A stretch of DNA of 64,000 nucleotides from Atopobium sp. oral taxon 416 (lineage in GTDB: Bacteria > Actinomycetota > Coriobacteriia > Coriobacteriales > Atopobiaceae), in NCBI RefSeq assembly GCF_018128285.1, contig NZ_CP072380.1, positions 1,240,001 through 1,304,000 on the forward strand, in the 5' to 3' direction. Numbering within the stretch: position 1 is the stretch's first letter; every line of letters begins with the position of its first letter. The notes beneath the pieces are model-generated. The model did no database searches. It was given only the letters and a program-made list of their open reading frames with translations, and had not been told where the DNA came from. Made by a program: the position numbers and the translations under genes. This document shows, in pieces, positions 9,391 through 18,508 of this stretch.

Positions 9391-10938
9391 ATGGCGTACG
9401 CGAGCCAACAGGCACACTCACAGACACAAGCCAGATCAAGAATACGGAGCAGAAGAGAGAGGCGTGAGCGTACCATCATGGGTAGGCCCGCGCGTTTTAT
9501 GCGGCCGATGATCCTTGTGATCCTGGTCGCGGGAATTCTTGCAGCCTTCGGGCTCATGATGATCTATTCGTCCTCCTCGATCGTGGCGATGTCGTCGGCG
9601 GACTACAACAACGATCCGGCGTTCTTCCTGAAGAGCCAGGCGCGCAACTTGGTGCTCGGCGTCCTGATCGCGTCTGTGATTGCACGGATCGAATACCACG
9701 ACTTGGCCCGGCGGTTTACGTTCTGGTTCTGGCTGCTGATGATGGTCCTGCTTGTTATCATACAGACCCCGATTGCCGGCAGCGATATGTACGGCGCAAC
9801 CCGCTGGATCTCGATCGGCGGCTTCTCGCTGCAGCCTTCTGAGTTCGTGAAGCCGCTTCTGATCGTGACCTCCGGCATGATCTTTGAGCAGTACTTTGAG
9901 GAGCGCTCGACCAACTCAAAGGAGTTTTTGATCCAGCTCGCGATCTTTGTCGCCCTGCCGCTCTTCTTCGTCGTGATCCAGCCGGATAAGGGCACGACCC
10001 TGATTATTATCATGACGATCATCTGTATGCTCTATCTGGCAGGGGTGCGCGGTAAAACGATCGGCGTCCTGATCGCAATTGGCTTTGCGCTCTTCCTGCT
10101 CCTGTCGCTGCGTGATTCCTACTCTCTGGCGCGTATCCAGACGCTTCTCAACCCCTGGGGCGACCGCTACCGTTCGAGCTATCAGATGATCGAAGGCTGG
10201 TACGCCTTTGGGTCCGGTGGCCTCTTCGGCACTGGCATCGGCTCCTCGCATCAGAAGTACGCGTATCTGCCGATGGCGTACAATGACTTTATCCTCGCAA
10301 TCGTAGGCGAGGAGTGTGGCTTTGTCGGCTGCGTCGGTGTTCTTGTGGGCTTTGTAATTTTGCTGATCCAAAGCTTCAAGATCGGCAATCAGGCTCCGGA
10401 TCTGCTGGGACGCCTGATCGCCTGTGGCAGTGCCTCGATGCTTGTGATCCAGCTGCTGGTCAATATCTGCGGTGTGCTGGGCATGATCCCGCTGAGCGGC
10501 AAGCCGGTCCCGTTTCTGTCCTACGGCGGATCCTCCATCATCTCCACCTGCATGCTGGTGGGTCTGATCATCTCGGTGTCGCGCTCCTCAATGATTGCGA
10601 GAGACGAGCACGACCGTGCCCGGGAGACCTTCCACGTGACTGATGGCCCGGGAGCAGGCCGTGGGGCTGAGGCGCAGAAGGGCTACCGCGTCTCAAGTGC
10701 CTCCTTTATGGTGCTCCCCGGCGGAGCCTCTAATCAGCTGCACAGCCGCCGTGCCTCTTCATCTGACGTCCGTAACAGCGCAGGACAGGGGTACTATAGT
10801 GGAGGGAGTGGGGTGTCTGCGCCGACAGAAAGGCGTGAGCGCCCTGCGCGACCGAGGCTGAACTCTAAGGTAGATGCTGGGTACAACCGCCGCAGGAGGG
10901 ACGCGCGCGATCCCCGTCGGCACACAAGGAGGAGATAA
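9391..10938 (+). CDS. ftsW: Lipid II polymerase FtsW (SEDS family)
   Basis: A 515-residue SEDS glycosyltransferase that polymerises lipid II at the septum with FtsI. Ten hydrophobic segments span ~38-405. Conserved parts include the R-WI-x-G-x-QPSEF-K block, the VVIQPDKGTT loop with its catalytic-type Asp, and the PFLSYGGSS motif. The first 35 residues and the last ~110 are cytoplasmic, Arg/Gln/Ser-rich and low-complexity, unlike most FtsW. The final codons of ftsW contain the ribosome site of murG. An internal ATG at 9478 is an alternative start after the basic stretch. Confidence 0.93.
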   Translation: MAYASQQAHSQTQARSRIRSRRERRERTIMGRPARFMRPMILVILVAGILAAFGLMMIYSSSSIVAMSSADYNNDPAFFLKSQARNLVLGVLIASVIARIEYHDLARRFTFWFWLLMMVLLVIIQTPIAGSDMYGATRWISIGGFSLQPSEFVKPLLIVTSGMIFEQYFEERSTNSKEFLIQLAIFVALPLFFVVIQPDKGTTLIIIMTIICMLYLAGVRGKTIGVLIAIGFALFLLLSLRDSYSLARIQTLLNPWGDRYRSSYQMIEGWYAFGSGGLFGTGIGSSHQKYAYLPMAYNDFILAIVGEECGFVGCVGVLVGFVILLIQSFKIGNQAPDLLGRLIACGSASMLVIQLLVNICGVLGMIPLSGKPVPFLSYGGSSIISTCMLVGLIISVSRSSMIARDEHDRARETFHVTDGPGAGRGAEAQKGYRVSSASFMVLPGGASNQLHSRRASSSDVRNSAGQGYYSGGSGVSAPTERRERPARPRLNSKVDAGYNRRRRDARDPRRHTRRR

Positions 10939-10939
10939 C

Positions 10940-12058
10940 ATGGCGCTCAAGGTTGCCATCGCTGCTGGAGGTACCGCGGGGCACATCAATCCCGCGCTCG
11001 CGCTTGCGGAGGAGCTGAAAGACAGAGGGGACGAGGTCAGCTTCTTCGGCCAGCCGAACCGCCTCGAAGCCACCCTGGTTCCTCAGGCTGGTTTCCCCTT
11101 CTTTGAGACCCACATCACCGGCTTTGACCGTGCCCGCCCCTGGACGCTGGTCTTCGCACTCGTACGTATGGAGCATGCGGAGAAGCAGATCGCAGAGTAC
11201 TTCGAGAAGGTTGGCAAGCCGAACGTCGCGGTCGGTTTCGGGGCTTACGTGGAGATGCCGCTCTTGCGGTGGTGTCACGCGAACAACGTGCCGGTCGTGA
11301 TCCACGAACAGAACTCCGTGCCAGGCCTTGCGAACAAGAGCTGCGCGCACTTTGCGGCAATCGTATGCCTCTCACTTCCGGCAGCGAAGGACGCCTTTCG
11401 AAAGGACATCGGGCCGGAGACGACGGTGATGGTGACGGGGAACCCGGTGAGGAGGTCCGTGATCAATGCCTCCCGTGAAAAGGGACGGGACGACTTCCAG
11501 GTACCGCAGGACGCGGAGATGCTCTTGGTCTTTGGAGGCTCGCTCGGGGCGCGCCATCTGAACAGTGCGGTTGCGAATATGAAAGACGAGCTTTTGAGCC
11601 GCAAGAACCTCTACGTGATCCACTCCACCGGCAGGCAGGACTTCGACGCGGTGAAGGAGCACCTGAACCTCACTGCGCAGGAGCAGAAGCGCTACCACAT
11701 TATGCCCTACATCGACTCGATGGGTGAGGCGCTGGCAGCAGCTGATGCGGTGATCTCCCGTGCAGGGGCGTCCTCGATCGCAGAGATCGCGGCGCTCTGC
11801 GTCCCGAGCATCCTGGTCCCGTATCCGAAAGCGACTGCAGATCACCAGACGATCAATGCGCGCTACCTTGTGGACCACGGGGCCGCGAAGCTGACCCCCG
11901 ACAGCGAGATCGACGGCGAGGGATTCAAGCAGGAAGTCCTGCACCTGATCGACCACCAAGAGGAGCGCGAAAAGATGAGAAAAGCGGCCCATGGATTGGG
12001 TCAGGCCCATGCTGCCTGCGCACTTGCTGATGCGGTGGAGATGGCGCAAAGCAGCTAA
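10940..12058 (+). CDS. murG: UDP-GlcNAc:lipid I GlcNAc transferase MurG
   Basis: A GT28 glycosyltransferase of 372 residues that converts lipid I to lipid II on the inner face of the membrane. It has the N-terminal glycine-rich loop AAGGTAGHINPALA, a second GGSLGARHLN loop, and a SRAGASSIAE block with a VPYPKATADHQ acceptor motif. The ATG at 10940 directly follows an AAGGAGGA site embedded in the end of ftsW. A longer frame starting upstream would add unrelated residues, so the ATG start is preferred. Confidence 0.95.
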   Translation: MALKVAIAAGGTAGHINPALALAEELKDRGDEVSFFGQPNRLEATLVPQAGFPFFETHITGFDRARPWTLVFALVRMEHAEKQIAEYFEKVGKPNVAVGFGAYVEMPLLRWCHANNVPVVIHEQNSVPGLANKSCAHFAAIVCLSLPAAKDAFRKDIGPETTVMVTGNPVRRSVINASREKGRDDFQVPQDAEMLLVFGGSLGARHLNSAVANMKDELLSRKNLYVIHSTGRQDFDAVKEHLNLTAQEQKRYHIMPYIDSMGEALAAADAVISRAGASSIAEIAALCVPSILVPYPKATADHQTINARYLVDHGAAKLTPDSEIDGEGFKQEVLHLIDHQEEREKMRKAAHGLGQAHAACALADAVEMAQSS

Positions 12059-12102
12059 AATGGAGAATCGGCAAAAACGCTGGTTTGAGGGAAGGACGAA
12101 CG

Positions 12103-13530
12103 ATGGCAGAAAAGATGCCCAAGTTTCATAGTGCTCACTTCATCGGCATTGGCGGCGCAGGTATGAGCGGTATCGCGTTGGTGCTGCATGAGCGTGGCTG
12201 TAGGGTAACGGGGTCGGACTTGAAGGCTTCGCGCTACGTGCGAGAGCTTGAGAATGCTGGCATCCATGTCTATGTGGGGCATCACGCCGACACGATCGAC
12301 AAAGAGAACCCGGATGTGGTCGTTGTGTCCTCCGCAATTCCGGAGACGAACCCGGAGCTGGTCCATGCCAGACAGCTTTCGATTCCGGTGTGGAGGCGCG
12401 CGCAGATGCTCTCTGCCCTCTCAGATGGGGCCAAAACCATCGCGGTCGCGGGTACCCACGGCAAGACCACGACCTCCTCGATGATCGCCACGATGCTCGA
12501 CAAGATCGGGATGGACCCCTCGTTTTTGATCGGCGGAATCGTCGAAGATTACGACACCAACGGTAAGAACGGCAACGGTGGCTACTTCGTCTGTGAGGCG
12601 GATGAGTCCGATGGGTCGTTTCTCTATCTGCACCCCAACATCTGTGTGATTACCAACATCGAGGCGGACCACCTCGACCACTATGGTACCTTGGCCAACA
12701 TCGAGAAGACCTTCTGCGAGTTTATGAACCTCGTGGGCGATGCTGGCACGATCATTATCTTCGGAGACATCCAACACCTGGTTGACCTCGCGCACTCGAC
12801 CGGTCGCCGCGTGATGACCTACGGCTTCAAGGACACGAACGACTACGTCTGCACCCCGCAGGGCAGCCACCATCAGCTGGAGTCTCACTTCATTGTCAAA
12901 GCTCCAGGCGGAAAGAGCGAGCACATCTCGCTACATGCCAACCCAGGTTGCCACAACATGTTGAATGCGACCGCGGCGATGGCAGTAGCGGATGTGATCG
13001 GGGCAGACCTCGATAAGGCTGCGACTGCGCTCTCCGCGTTCAAGGGAGTCCGCCGCCGTTTCACCCATGTGGGGGATATTGACGGTGTGACGGTGATCGA
13101 CGACTACGGCCACCATCCCACTGAGATCAAGGCGACGCTGTCTGCGGCAGCCGATCTCGAGTTTAAGCGGATCATTGTGGTGTTCCAGCCGCACCGCTAC
13201 AGCAGGACCCAGGCGCTCAAGGATCTCTTCGCGCAGGCCTTTGACAAGGCGGACACCCTGCTTGTGATGGATGTCTTCTCTGCCGGGGAGATGCCAATTC
13301 CGGGCATCTCAGGCAAGACGGTAGCGACTGAGGTCCAGGAGCACGGCGACGTCGATCAGGTTGAGTACATCCCCAACCGCAAGAAGCTGATCGCACGGCT
13401 CGTCGAGATAGTGAAGCCGGGTGATATGGTGATCACCCAGGGCGCCGGCGACGTCACCGCTATGGGCCCCGCCTTTATCAAGGCGATGAGAGAGCGTGAC
13501 GAAGCGAAGAACGAGCCAAAGACTGACTGA
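12103..13530 (+). CDS. murC: UDP-MurNAc:L-Ala ligase
   Basis: A 475-residue Mur ligase that adds L-Ala to UDP-MurNAc, the first peptide step. The Rossmann start HFIGIGGAGMSGIA, the P-loop VAGTHGKTTTSSM and the EADESDGSFL motif identify MurC. The C-terminal YGHHPTEI block is also present. An in-frame TTG at 12085 exists, but the ATG at 12103 is preceded by GAGGGAAGGA (12088-12097) and gives the standard N-terminus. The order murG-murC-ftsQ is typical of actinobacteria. Confidence 0.95.
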   Translation: MAEKMPKFHSAHFIGIGGAGMSGIALVLHERGCRVTGSDLKASRYVRELENAGIHVYVGHHADTIDKENPDVVVVSSAIPETNPELVHARQLSIPVWRRAQMLSALSDGAKTIAVAGTHGKTTTSSMIATMLDKIGMDPSFLIGGIVEDYDTNGKNGNGGYFVCEADESDGSFLYLHPNICVITNIEADHLDHYGTLANIEKTFCEFMNLVGDAGTIIIFGDIQHLVDLAHSTGRRVMTYGFKDTNDYVCTPQGSHHQLESHFIVKAPGGKSEHISLHANPGCHNMLNATAAMAVADVIGADLDKAATALSAFKGVRRRFTHVGDIDGVTVIDDYGHHPTEIKATLSAAADLEFKRIIVVFQPHRYSRTQALKDLFAQAFDKADTLLVMDVFSAGEMPIPGISGKTVATEVQEHGDVDQVEYIPNRKKLIARLVEIVKPGDMVITQGAGDVTAMGPAFIKAMRERDEAKNEPKTD

Positions 13531-13567
13531 GCAGTGAGCGTATGAGAAGGAGCTGAGGGAGCGCACA

Positions 13568-14893
13568 ATGACGCAACGGAGAAAATCAGAGAAGCGCAAG
13601 CCGACTCCGCGCGGGGTGTCGCCACTCCCTCAGTCTGAACGCGTGGCCAAGCGCAGAGCCCAGGAGGCCGCCCCGGGTCGCACAGCCAGAAAACCGAATA
13701 CCACAAGTGCAAAAAAGCCGGCTCAGCGACCGGCAGTCCAGTCCCGTAAGGCTCAGGCACAGAAGCCTCAGGCCCCTAAATCTGAAGCGGTTCGTAGAGT
13801 TGCTAGCAAGACCAGCGATAGTGATAAGACCACCTATATCCCAAAACATGAGCGTACGCTGCAGCATGCGCGCACAGGGAGCAGGCAGAGTGCCCCCAAC
13901 CGCAAGGAGACCGCCTCACAGATCGGCCATGGGATCAAGATCGTCATCTCTGTCGCTGTCATTGTCTTCATTGTCTATCTCATCCTCAGAGTGAGCCCTA
14001 CCTTTACCATTACACAGGTGGTTGCGGATCCTACGGACCATATCTCTCAGGAAGAGATCTCAGACCTTACGCAGGTTCCGTCAGGTTCTACCTTGCTGAA
14101 TTTCGATGAGGACAAAGTGACCTCGGAGCTAAAACAGAATCCCTGGGTGGATTCTGTCGACTATGAACGGGACTTTCCACATACCTTAACGATTCACATT
14201 AATGAACGCCACATCGGAGCACTTGCCGTCCTGAATTCGGGATCTGCAGCCTGGTATATTGCCGATGACGGAACCTGGATTGAACCGGCGCAGCTCGATA
14301 AGTCCCAGGGACAGACGAGCGAACAGGCGGCTTTGGCGCTGGCAAGCTCTCAACAGTGTGTCGTGATCAAGAATCTACCGGCCTCGGTACAGCCCCGGTC
14401 GGGCTCACAGGCGAATGATGAGACGATCGATGCAGTCTCCACCTTCCAACACGATTTTTCCTCTGATTTCGCCGCACAGGTCGTGAGCTACTCGGCCAAT
14501 TCGACGGCGAGCCTGTCCTGTGTGCTGTCCAATGGGGTAGAGGTGTCGCTTGGGTCAGCCAACAATATCTCAGAGAAGGAAACCGCGATCGAGACCATCC
14601 TGGCTAGTCATGCCGGCAAGGTTACCTATATCAATGTGCGGATCCCGTCCAACCCTTCATATAGAAGTGTGGACTCTGATCAAATCGGACAAGGTAGCGG
14701 TACGCTGGGAGGCCAATCGCAGAGCACTACGAATGCGGCAAAGCCCAACAACAGTAGCTCCGATTCCTCTGCTTCAGCGTCACAGAGCTCAGGGGATTCA
14801 TCGTCCTCCTCATCCGGATCAGGCACGCAGAGTGGTTCCAGCACTGCACGTGGCTCCTCCGATGCCTCTGCATCCCAGGGATCTCAGGCGTAG
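13568..14893 (+). CDS. ftsQ: FtsQ/DivIB-like cell division protein
   Basis: A bitopic divisome protein of 441 residues. Residues 1-~115 are a very basic cytoplasmic tail rich in Lys, Arg, Gln and Ala. One membrane segment (~120-142) is followed by a POTRA domain (~145-215, with NPWVDSVDYERDFPHTLTIHI) and a beta domain. The last ~60 residues are almost only Ser, Gly, Ala, Thr and Gln, a disordered extracytoplasmic tail. FtsQ recruits FtsL and DivIC. Gene order just before ftsZ supports the call, and the tails are unusually long. Confidence 0.88.
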   Translation: MTQRRKSEKRKPTPRGVSPLPQSERVAKRRAQEAAPGRTARKPNTTSAKKPAQRPAVQSRKAQAQKPQAPKSEAVRRVASKTSDSDKTTYIPKHERTLQHARTGSRQSAPNRKETASQIGHGIKIVISVAVIVFIVYLILRVSPTFTITQVVADPTDHISQEEISDLTQVPSGSTLLNFDEDKVTSELKQNPWVDSVDYERDFPHTLTIHINERHIGALAVLNSGSAAWYIADDGTWIEPAQLDKSQGQTSEQAALALASSQQCVVIKNLPASVQPRSGSQANDETIDAVSTFQHDFSSDFAAQVVSYSANSTASLSCVLSNGVEVSLGSANNISEKETAIETILASHAGKVTYINVRIPSNPSYRSVDSDQIGQGSGTLGGQSQSTTNAAKPNNSSSDSSASASQSSGDSSSSSSGSGTQSGSSTARGSSDASASQGSQA

Positions 14894-15256
14894 CAACTGT
14901 TGCACTGTTTGGGTGAGGGTAGAGCAAAGCCTCAGGGTACTTGAAGGTTCTTAAACCTTCTATTGACAATGTACAAAACTTTAAGCTTCAAGAAGAGCCT
15001 TAAACTTTTTAATGAGCATAAAAATAGACGTTTACCTGGGCGATTCACATTTTTTACAAAAGGGTTGACGAGAGTGGCCGAAATGTGCAAGTATACGTCG
15101 CTTTAGATAACACGTTGAGCTGAACTTGAGGTTTAGGGTTGTTGAAGCCTCGAACTTGAGGATTTGCCCTGACGCAGGCATAAGCGATACGGCAAACATG
15201 GGCACTACCGGATATGGCGGATACGTCAACCGTCGCCTAGCAAGGAGGAACATTCT
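14894..15256 (+). promoter_or_regulatory. ftsQ-ftsZ intergenic region with hairpin and direct repeats
   Basis: No gene is seen in these 363 bases, and ftsA is absent. A perfect 7-bp hairpin (14943-14949 with 14954-14960, loop CTTA) lies soon after ftsQ and may end part of the transcripts. GAACTTGAGG occurs twice exactly 30 bases apart (15122-15131 and 15152-15161). A TTGACG hexamer stands at 15065-15070, but no well-spaced -10 was found. The AT-rich middle and the size suggest a separate ftsZ promoter region. Confidence 0.4.
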
Positions 15257-16393
15257 ATGACCGACAATGACATCTCATCCAACTACCTTGCAGTGATTAA
15301 GGTTGTGGGAGTTGGCGGCGGTGGCACCAACGCTGTCAACCGGATGATCGAGGAGGGGATCAGAGGCGTTGAGTTCGTCGCAATCAACACTGACGCACAG
15401 GCGCTTGCGATCTCTGACGCAGATATCAAGGTTCACATCGGCACCGATATCACCAAGGGCTTGGGAGCAGGTGCTGACCCAGAGGTTGGTGAGCAGGCTG
15501 CCCAGGAGAGCAAAGACGATATCAAGGCCGCACTCGCAGGCGCTGATATGGTCTTCATTACGGCTGGGGAAGGCGGCGGCACCGGCACTGGCGCAGCCCC
15601 GGTTGTCGCGGACATCGCAAAGAACGACGTGGGCGCTCTGACTGTCGCAATCGTCACGAAGCCGTTCACCTTCGAGGGACGCCGTCGTGCGACTTCTGCT
15701 GCCAGCGGCATCGAGAAGCTCGCTGAGAACGTCGACACCTTGGTTGTCATCCCAAACGACCGTCTGCTCGACCTCTCCGAGAAGAAGACCACGATGCTCG
15801 AGGCGTTCAGCATGGCCGATGAGGTCCTGGCTCAAGGCACCCAGGGTATCACTGATCTGATCACGGTCCCGGGTCTCATCAACGTCGACTTTGCAGACGT
15901 CACGACTATCATGAAGGACTCCGGCTCCGCAATGATGGGCATCGGTATCGCCTCCGGCGACACTCGCGCAGCAGACGCTGCCGAGGAGGCGATCTCCTCA
16001 CCGCTGCTTGAGACCTCCATTGATGGCGCGACGAGGGTCCTGCTCTCCATCGCCGGCAACAAGGATCTGGGCATCCAGGAGGTCAACGACGCCGCAGATA
16101 TCGTCGCTAAGAACGTCGACCCTGACGCCAACATCATCTTCGGCACCGTCGTCGACGAGTCGCTGGGCGATCAGGTCCGCGTCACTGTTATCGCAACCGG
16201 CCTCGACGACGCGAAGAACAACCCGGCAGGCTCCCACGATGTGGCACCGGCCTCGACGTCTCGTCGCTCGGGTTCCTCCCGTACCGCAAACCGCGGTGCC
16301 GCTGCCCGCTCTACCGGCGCAGCCAACCGCACGCCTGCTCCGAAGAACCAGGGTTTTGATATCCCTGACTTCCTGAAGAACAGCCGCATTTAG
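15257..16393 (+). CDS. ftsZ: Cell division GTPase FtsZ
   Basis: The tubulin-like GTPase of the Z ring, 378 residues. The nucleotide-binding glycines [14 protein letters not shown] (~residues 17-30) and the tubulin signature [14 protein letters not shown] (~105-118) are intact, as is the T7 loop NVDFADV. The C-terminal linker is short and basic ([13 protein letters not shown]) and ends in the conserved partner-binding peptide [10 protein letters not shown]. With no ftsA nearby, SepF downstream is the probable membrane tether binding this peptide. A GGAGG site (15244-15248) precedes the ATG. Confidence 0.98.
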   Translation: MTDNDISSNYLAVIKVVGVGGGGTNAVNRMIEEGIRGVEFVAINTDAQALAISDADIKVHIGTDITKGLGAGADPEVGEQAAQESKDDIKAALAGADMVFITAGEGGGTGTGAAPVVADIAKNDVGALTVAIVTKPFTFEGRRRATSAASGIEKLAENVDTLVVIPNDRLLDLSEKKTTMLEAFSMADEVLAQGTQGITDLITVPGLINVDFADVTTIMKDSGSAMMGIGIASGDTRAADAAEEAISSPLLETSIDGATRVLLSIAGNKDLGIQEVNDAADIVAKNVDPDANIIFGTVVDESLGDQVRVTVIATGLDDAKNNPAGSHDVAPASTSRRSGSSRTANRGAAARSTGAANRTPAPKNQGFDIPDFLKNSRI

Positions 16394-16404
16394 GATTGTT
16401 CGCA

Positions 16405-17229
16405 ATGGATACGCCTACGCTTGAACAGGTCACACACCGTGGGGTGAGCTACCTCACAGCGCCAACGCTTTCGGGCTCGGTGCGCTTCGGCTTTACCGAA
16501 CGTACCGGAGGCGTATCCCAAGGCGCCTTCCGTTCCTTGAATCTGGGAGAGCGCTGCGGAGATGCGCAGACTGCGGTCACTGAGAACCGCCGCCGTGCGC
16601 TTGCGGCACTGGGCGCCGAGGACCTGCTCCCACGCCTGGTCAATCCGAAGCAGGTGCATGGCTCGAGGATCTTGGTGGTCGATTCAGCTGAGCCTCAACA
16701 ACTCCGTGCGGTGAGGTCGCAGGCGCGGAAGGGGGCAGACGGAATCGTCTGCACCGCCCCCGAAGTGCCGGTGCTTCTGTGCTACGCGGACTGCGTTCCG
16801 GTGGTATTAGTGGCGCCCCACGCGTTTGCAGCCCTCCATTCAGGATGGAGAGGGACGAAGGCCCGCATCTCCCAGGTGGGTCTCACGACGCTCTGCCGTG
16901 CGGCGCGCGTAGAGGTCAGCGAGGTCCGCGCCTATATCGGGCCGCACATAGGCGGTGCCGATTACCAGGTTTCCCAGGGGCTGCTCGATGGCTTTGTGGC
17001 GGATTTCGGGGAGTCGGTACGTCGCGAAAACCGGTGCTTGGATCTGGGAGCGGCTATTACGGTAACGCTTCTGGAAGCAGGGATGAAACGTGATCAGATC
17101 GTCGACGCGGGTATCTCGACCGCAACCAACACTGACCGGTTCTACTCCTATCGGGCCGAGCACGGGACCTGCGGTCGCCATGGTGCGCTTGCCTATATCC
17201 AGGCAGGGGGGCACTGTGCGATGGGATAG
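16405..17229 (+). CDS. pgeF: Peptidoglycan editing factor PgeF / multicopper-oxidase-like purine nucleosidase (YfiH family)
   Basis: A 274-residue member of the YfiH/DUF152 family. The Zn- and substrate-binding residues are visible in the motifs CYADCVPV, HSGWRG and GPHIGGADYQV, and DAGISTATNTDRFYSYR is near the end. Family members act on purine nucleosides and, in E. coli, prevent misincorporation of L-Ser into peptidoglycan precursors. It sits between ftsZ and sepF, a common actinobacterial arrangement. The ATG at 16405 is chosen over an in-frame TTG at 16396. A stem-loop follows the stop (17232-17239 pairs with 17258-17265). Confidence 0.88.
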   Translation: MDTPTLEQVTHRGVSYLTAPTLSGSVRFGFTERTGGVSQGAFRSLNLGERCGDAQTAVTENRRRALAALGAEDLLPRLVNPKQVHGSRILVVDSAEPQQLRAVRSQARKGADGIVCTAPEVPVLLCYADCVPVVLVAPHAFAALHSGWRGTKARISQVGLTTLCRAARVEVSEVRAYIGPHIGGADYQVSQGLLDGFVADFGESVRRENRCLDLGAAITVTLLEAGMKRDQIVDAGISTATNTDRFYSYRAEHGTCGRHGALAYIQAGGHCAMG

Positions 17230-17280
17230 CAACAAGAACAATTCAGGAAGTTTTCCTGTTCTTGTCCGAACAGTGAAATT

Positions 17281-17360
17281 TTCTAAAGGATTTTCTAAGA
17301 AGGTTCATTCCTTCTTTAAGTTCTAAAGGATTTTCTAAGAAGGTTCATTCCTTCTTTAAG
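17281..17360 (+). repeat. Perfect tandem duplication of a 40-bp hairpin unit
   Basis: Bases 17281-17320 and 17321-17360 are identical. Each unit contains AAGAAGG, a 6-base spacer and CCTTCTT, i.e. a terminator-like hairpin followed by TTAAG. So two identical stem-loops lie in series between pgeF and sepF, behind a third hairpin right after pgeF. They probably dampen or process read-through into sepF. Confidence 0.85.
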
Positions 17361-17430
17361 ATGGGCACGAAAATATAGTGCCTGTATTTTGGCGAACAAC
17401 CCTCAGGCATGCTACTAGGAGGACACACAG

Positions 17431-18171
17431 ATGAGCTTTCTCGATAAGTTCCGCAATCGCTTTTCTCATGATGATGACTACTATGAGGACGACGATGCGT
17501 ACGATGATGACGAATATTTAGACGAGGTCGACGATGAGCCGGAGCCGCGCCGCCACGCTGCACATACCAACAACGCAGGCCGTGAGGGGAGCGGTGTCTT
17601 AGGCAACACCCCGCGCCCGGAGGCAGAGTCGGTTTCGGTCTACACGCGATCCGGACGCCCGGTCGGCTCCAACGAGCGTGCCGGCTATACCCCGCGCCAG
17701 GCGCAGCAGAGCGCTCCTACCCCAAGCTCATCGAGCTATACGTCGGCGGCCTCTGCCCCTGTCTACAACAACGACACGGCCCCGGCCACCTCGTATGCCA
17801 ACAACGCGAACTACTCCGCTCAGTCTCAGAGCTATGGGGGACCGGCACAGCAGGAGCCGGTCCCCGAACCACAGGAGCAGCGCGTCAACTCCGGACAGCT
17901 TCCGCCTTACGTGCTGAAGCCGCAGGAGTATGAGGACGTACAGATGGTGATCCGCCGCGTCCGTACCAACCAGCCCGTGATCCTGGTGCTGAACGATACC
18001 GAGGGTGCGGTTGCACAGCGCATTCTGGACTTCAGCCTTGGCCTTGCCTGTGGCATCAAGGGCAAAGTGCAGGCGCTCTCCAATGAAGTCTTTGCGGTGC
18101 TGCCGGCGAGCCTGAGCCTGTCCGATGCGGATATCGAAAAGCTGATTTCCACCGGAGACCTGAAGAGATAG
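17431..18171 (+). CDS. sepF: Cell division protein SepF
   Basis: A 246-residue FtsZ-binding membrane tether. The C-terminal ~90 residues form the SepF core (DVQMVIRRVRTNQPVILVLN, IKGKVQALSNEVFAVLP). The N-terminus is an amphipathic start (MSFLDKFRNRF) followed by an extremely acidic stretch (residues ~12-38, mostly Asp, Glu and Tyr) and a Ser/Ala/Gln/Asn/Pro-rich linker to ~150. Family members anchor FtsZ to the membrane, and here that role is likely essential because ftsA is missing. RBS AGGAGG at 17416-17421. Confidence 0.93.
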   Translation: MSFLDKFRNRFSHDDDYYEDDDAYDDDEYLDEVDDEPEPRRHAAHTNNAGREGSGVLGNTPRPEAESVSVYTRSGRPVGSNERAGYTPRQAQQSAPTPSSSSYTSAASAPVYNNDTAPATSYANNANYSAQSQSYGGPAQQEPVPEPQEQRVNSGQLPPYVLKPQEYEDVQMVIRRVRTNQPVILVLNDTEGAVAQRILDFSLGLACGIKGKVQALSNEVFAVLPASLSLSDADIEKLISTGDLKR

Positions 18172-18186
18172 CAGGAGTTCATAGAA

Positions 18187-18447
18187 GTGCGCATTGCTAA
18201 CGTTATCGATTCCCTGTTTTATTTCTATGAGATTCTGATCATCGTGTGGTGTCTGATAAGCTGGATCCCGAGAAGGTCGGGCAGCGTCATTGACGATATC
18301 GCCTCGGTGCTCGACAGGATCGTAGGACCCTACCTGAGGGTCTTCCAGCGCATCATTCCTCCCGTCGGCGGTATCGATTTTTCGCCGATTATCGCGGTCT
18401 TGGTCTTAGGGCTGATCAAAAGGCTTATTGTAAGGGTATTGGTATAG
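18187..18447 (+). CDS. YggT-family membrane protein
   Basis: An 86-residue protein with two hydrophobic helices (~8-27 and ~65-84) and the family blocks SLFYFYEILIIVWCLISWIP, LDRIVGPYLRVFQRIIPP and DFSPIIAVLVL. YggT proteins lie beside sepF and divIVA in Gram-positives and are linked to cell shape; the molecular role is unknown. The start is GTG at 18187, 15 bases after sepF, with CAGGAG upstream. Confidence 0.88.
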   Translation: MRIANVIDSLFYFYEILIIVWCLISWIPRRSGSVIDDIASVLDRIVGPYLRVFQRIIPPVGGIDFSPIIAVLVLGLIKRLIVRVLV

Positions 18448-18508
18448 TTGCTAGTGTTGTTAATAACGGCTAAGGTGCGTACACTGACGCACATAGAAAG
18501 GTATTGAG

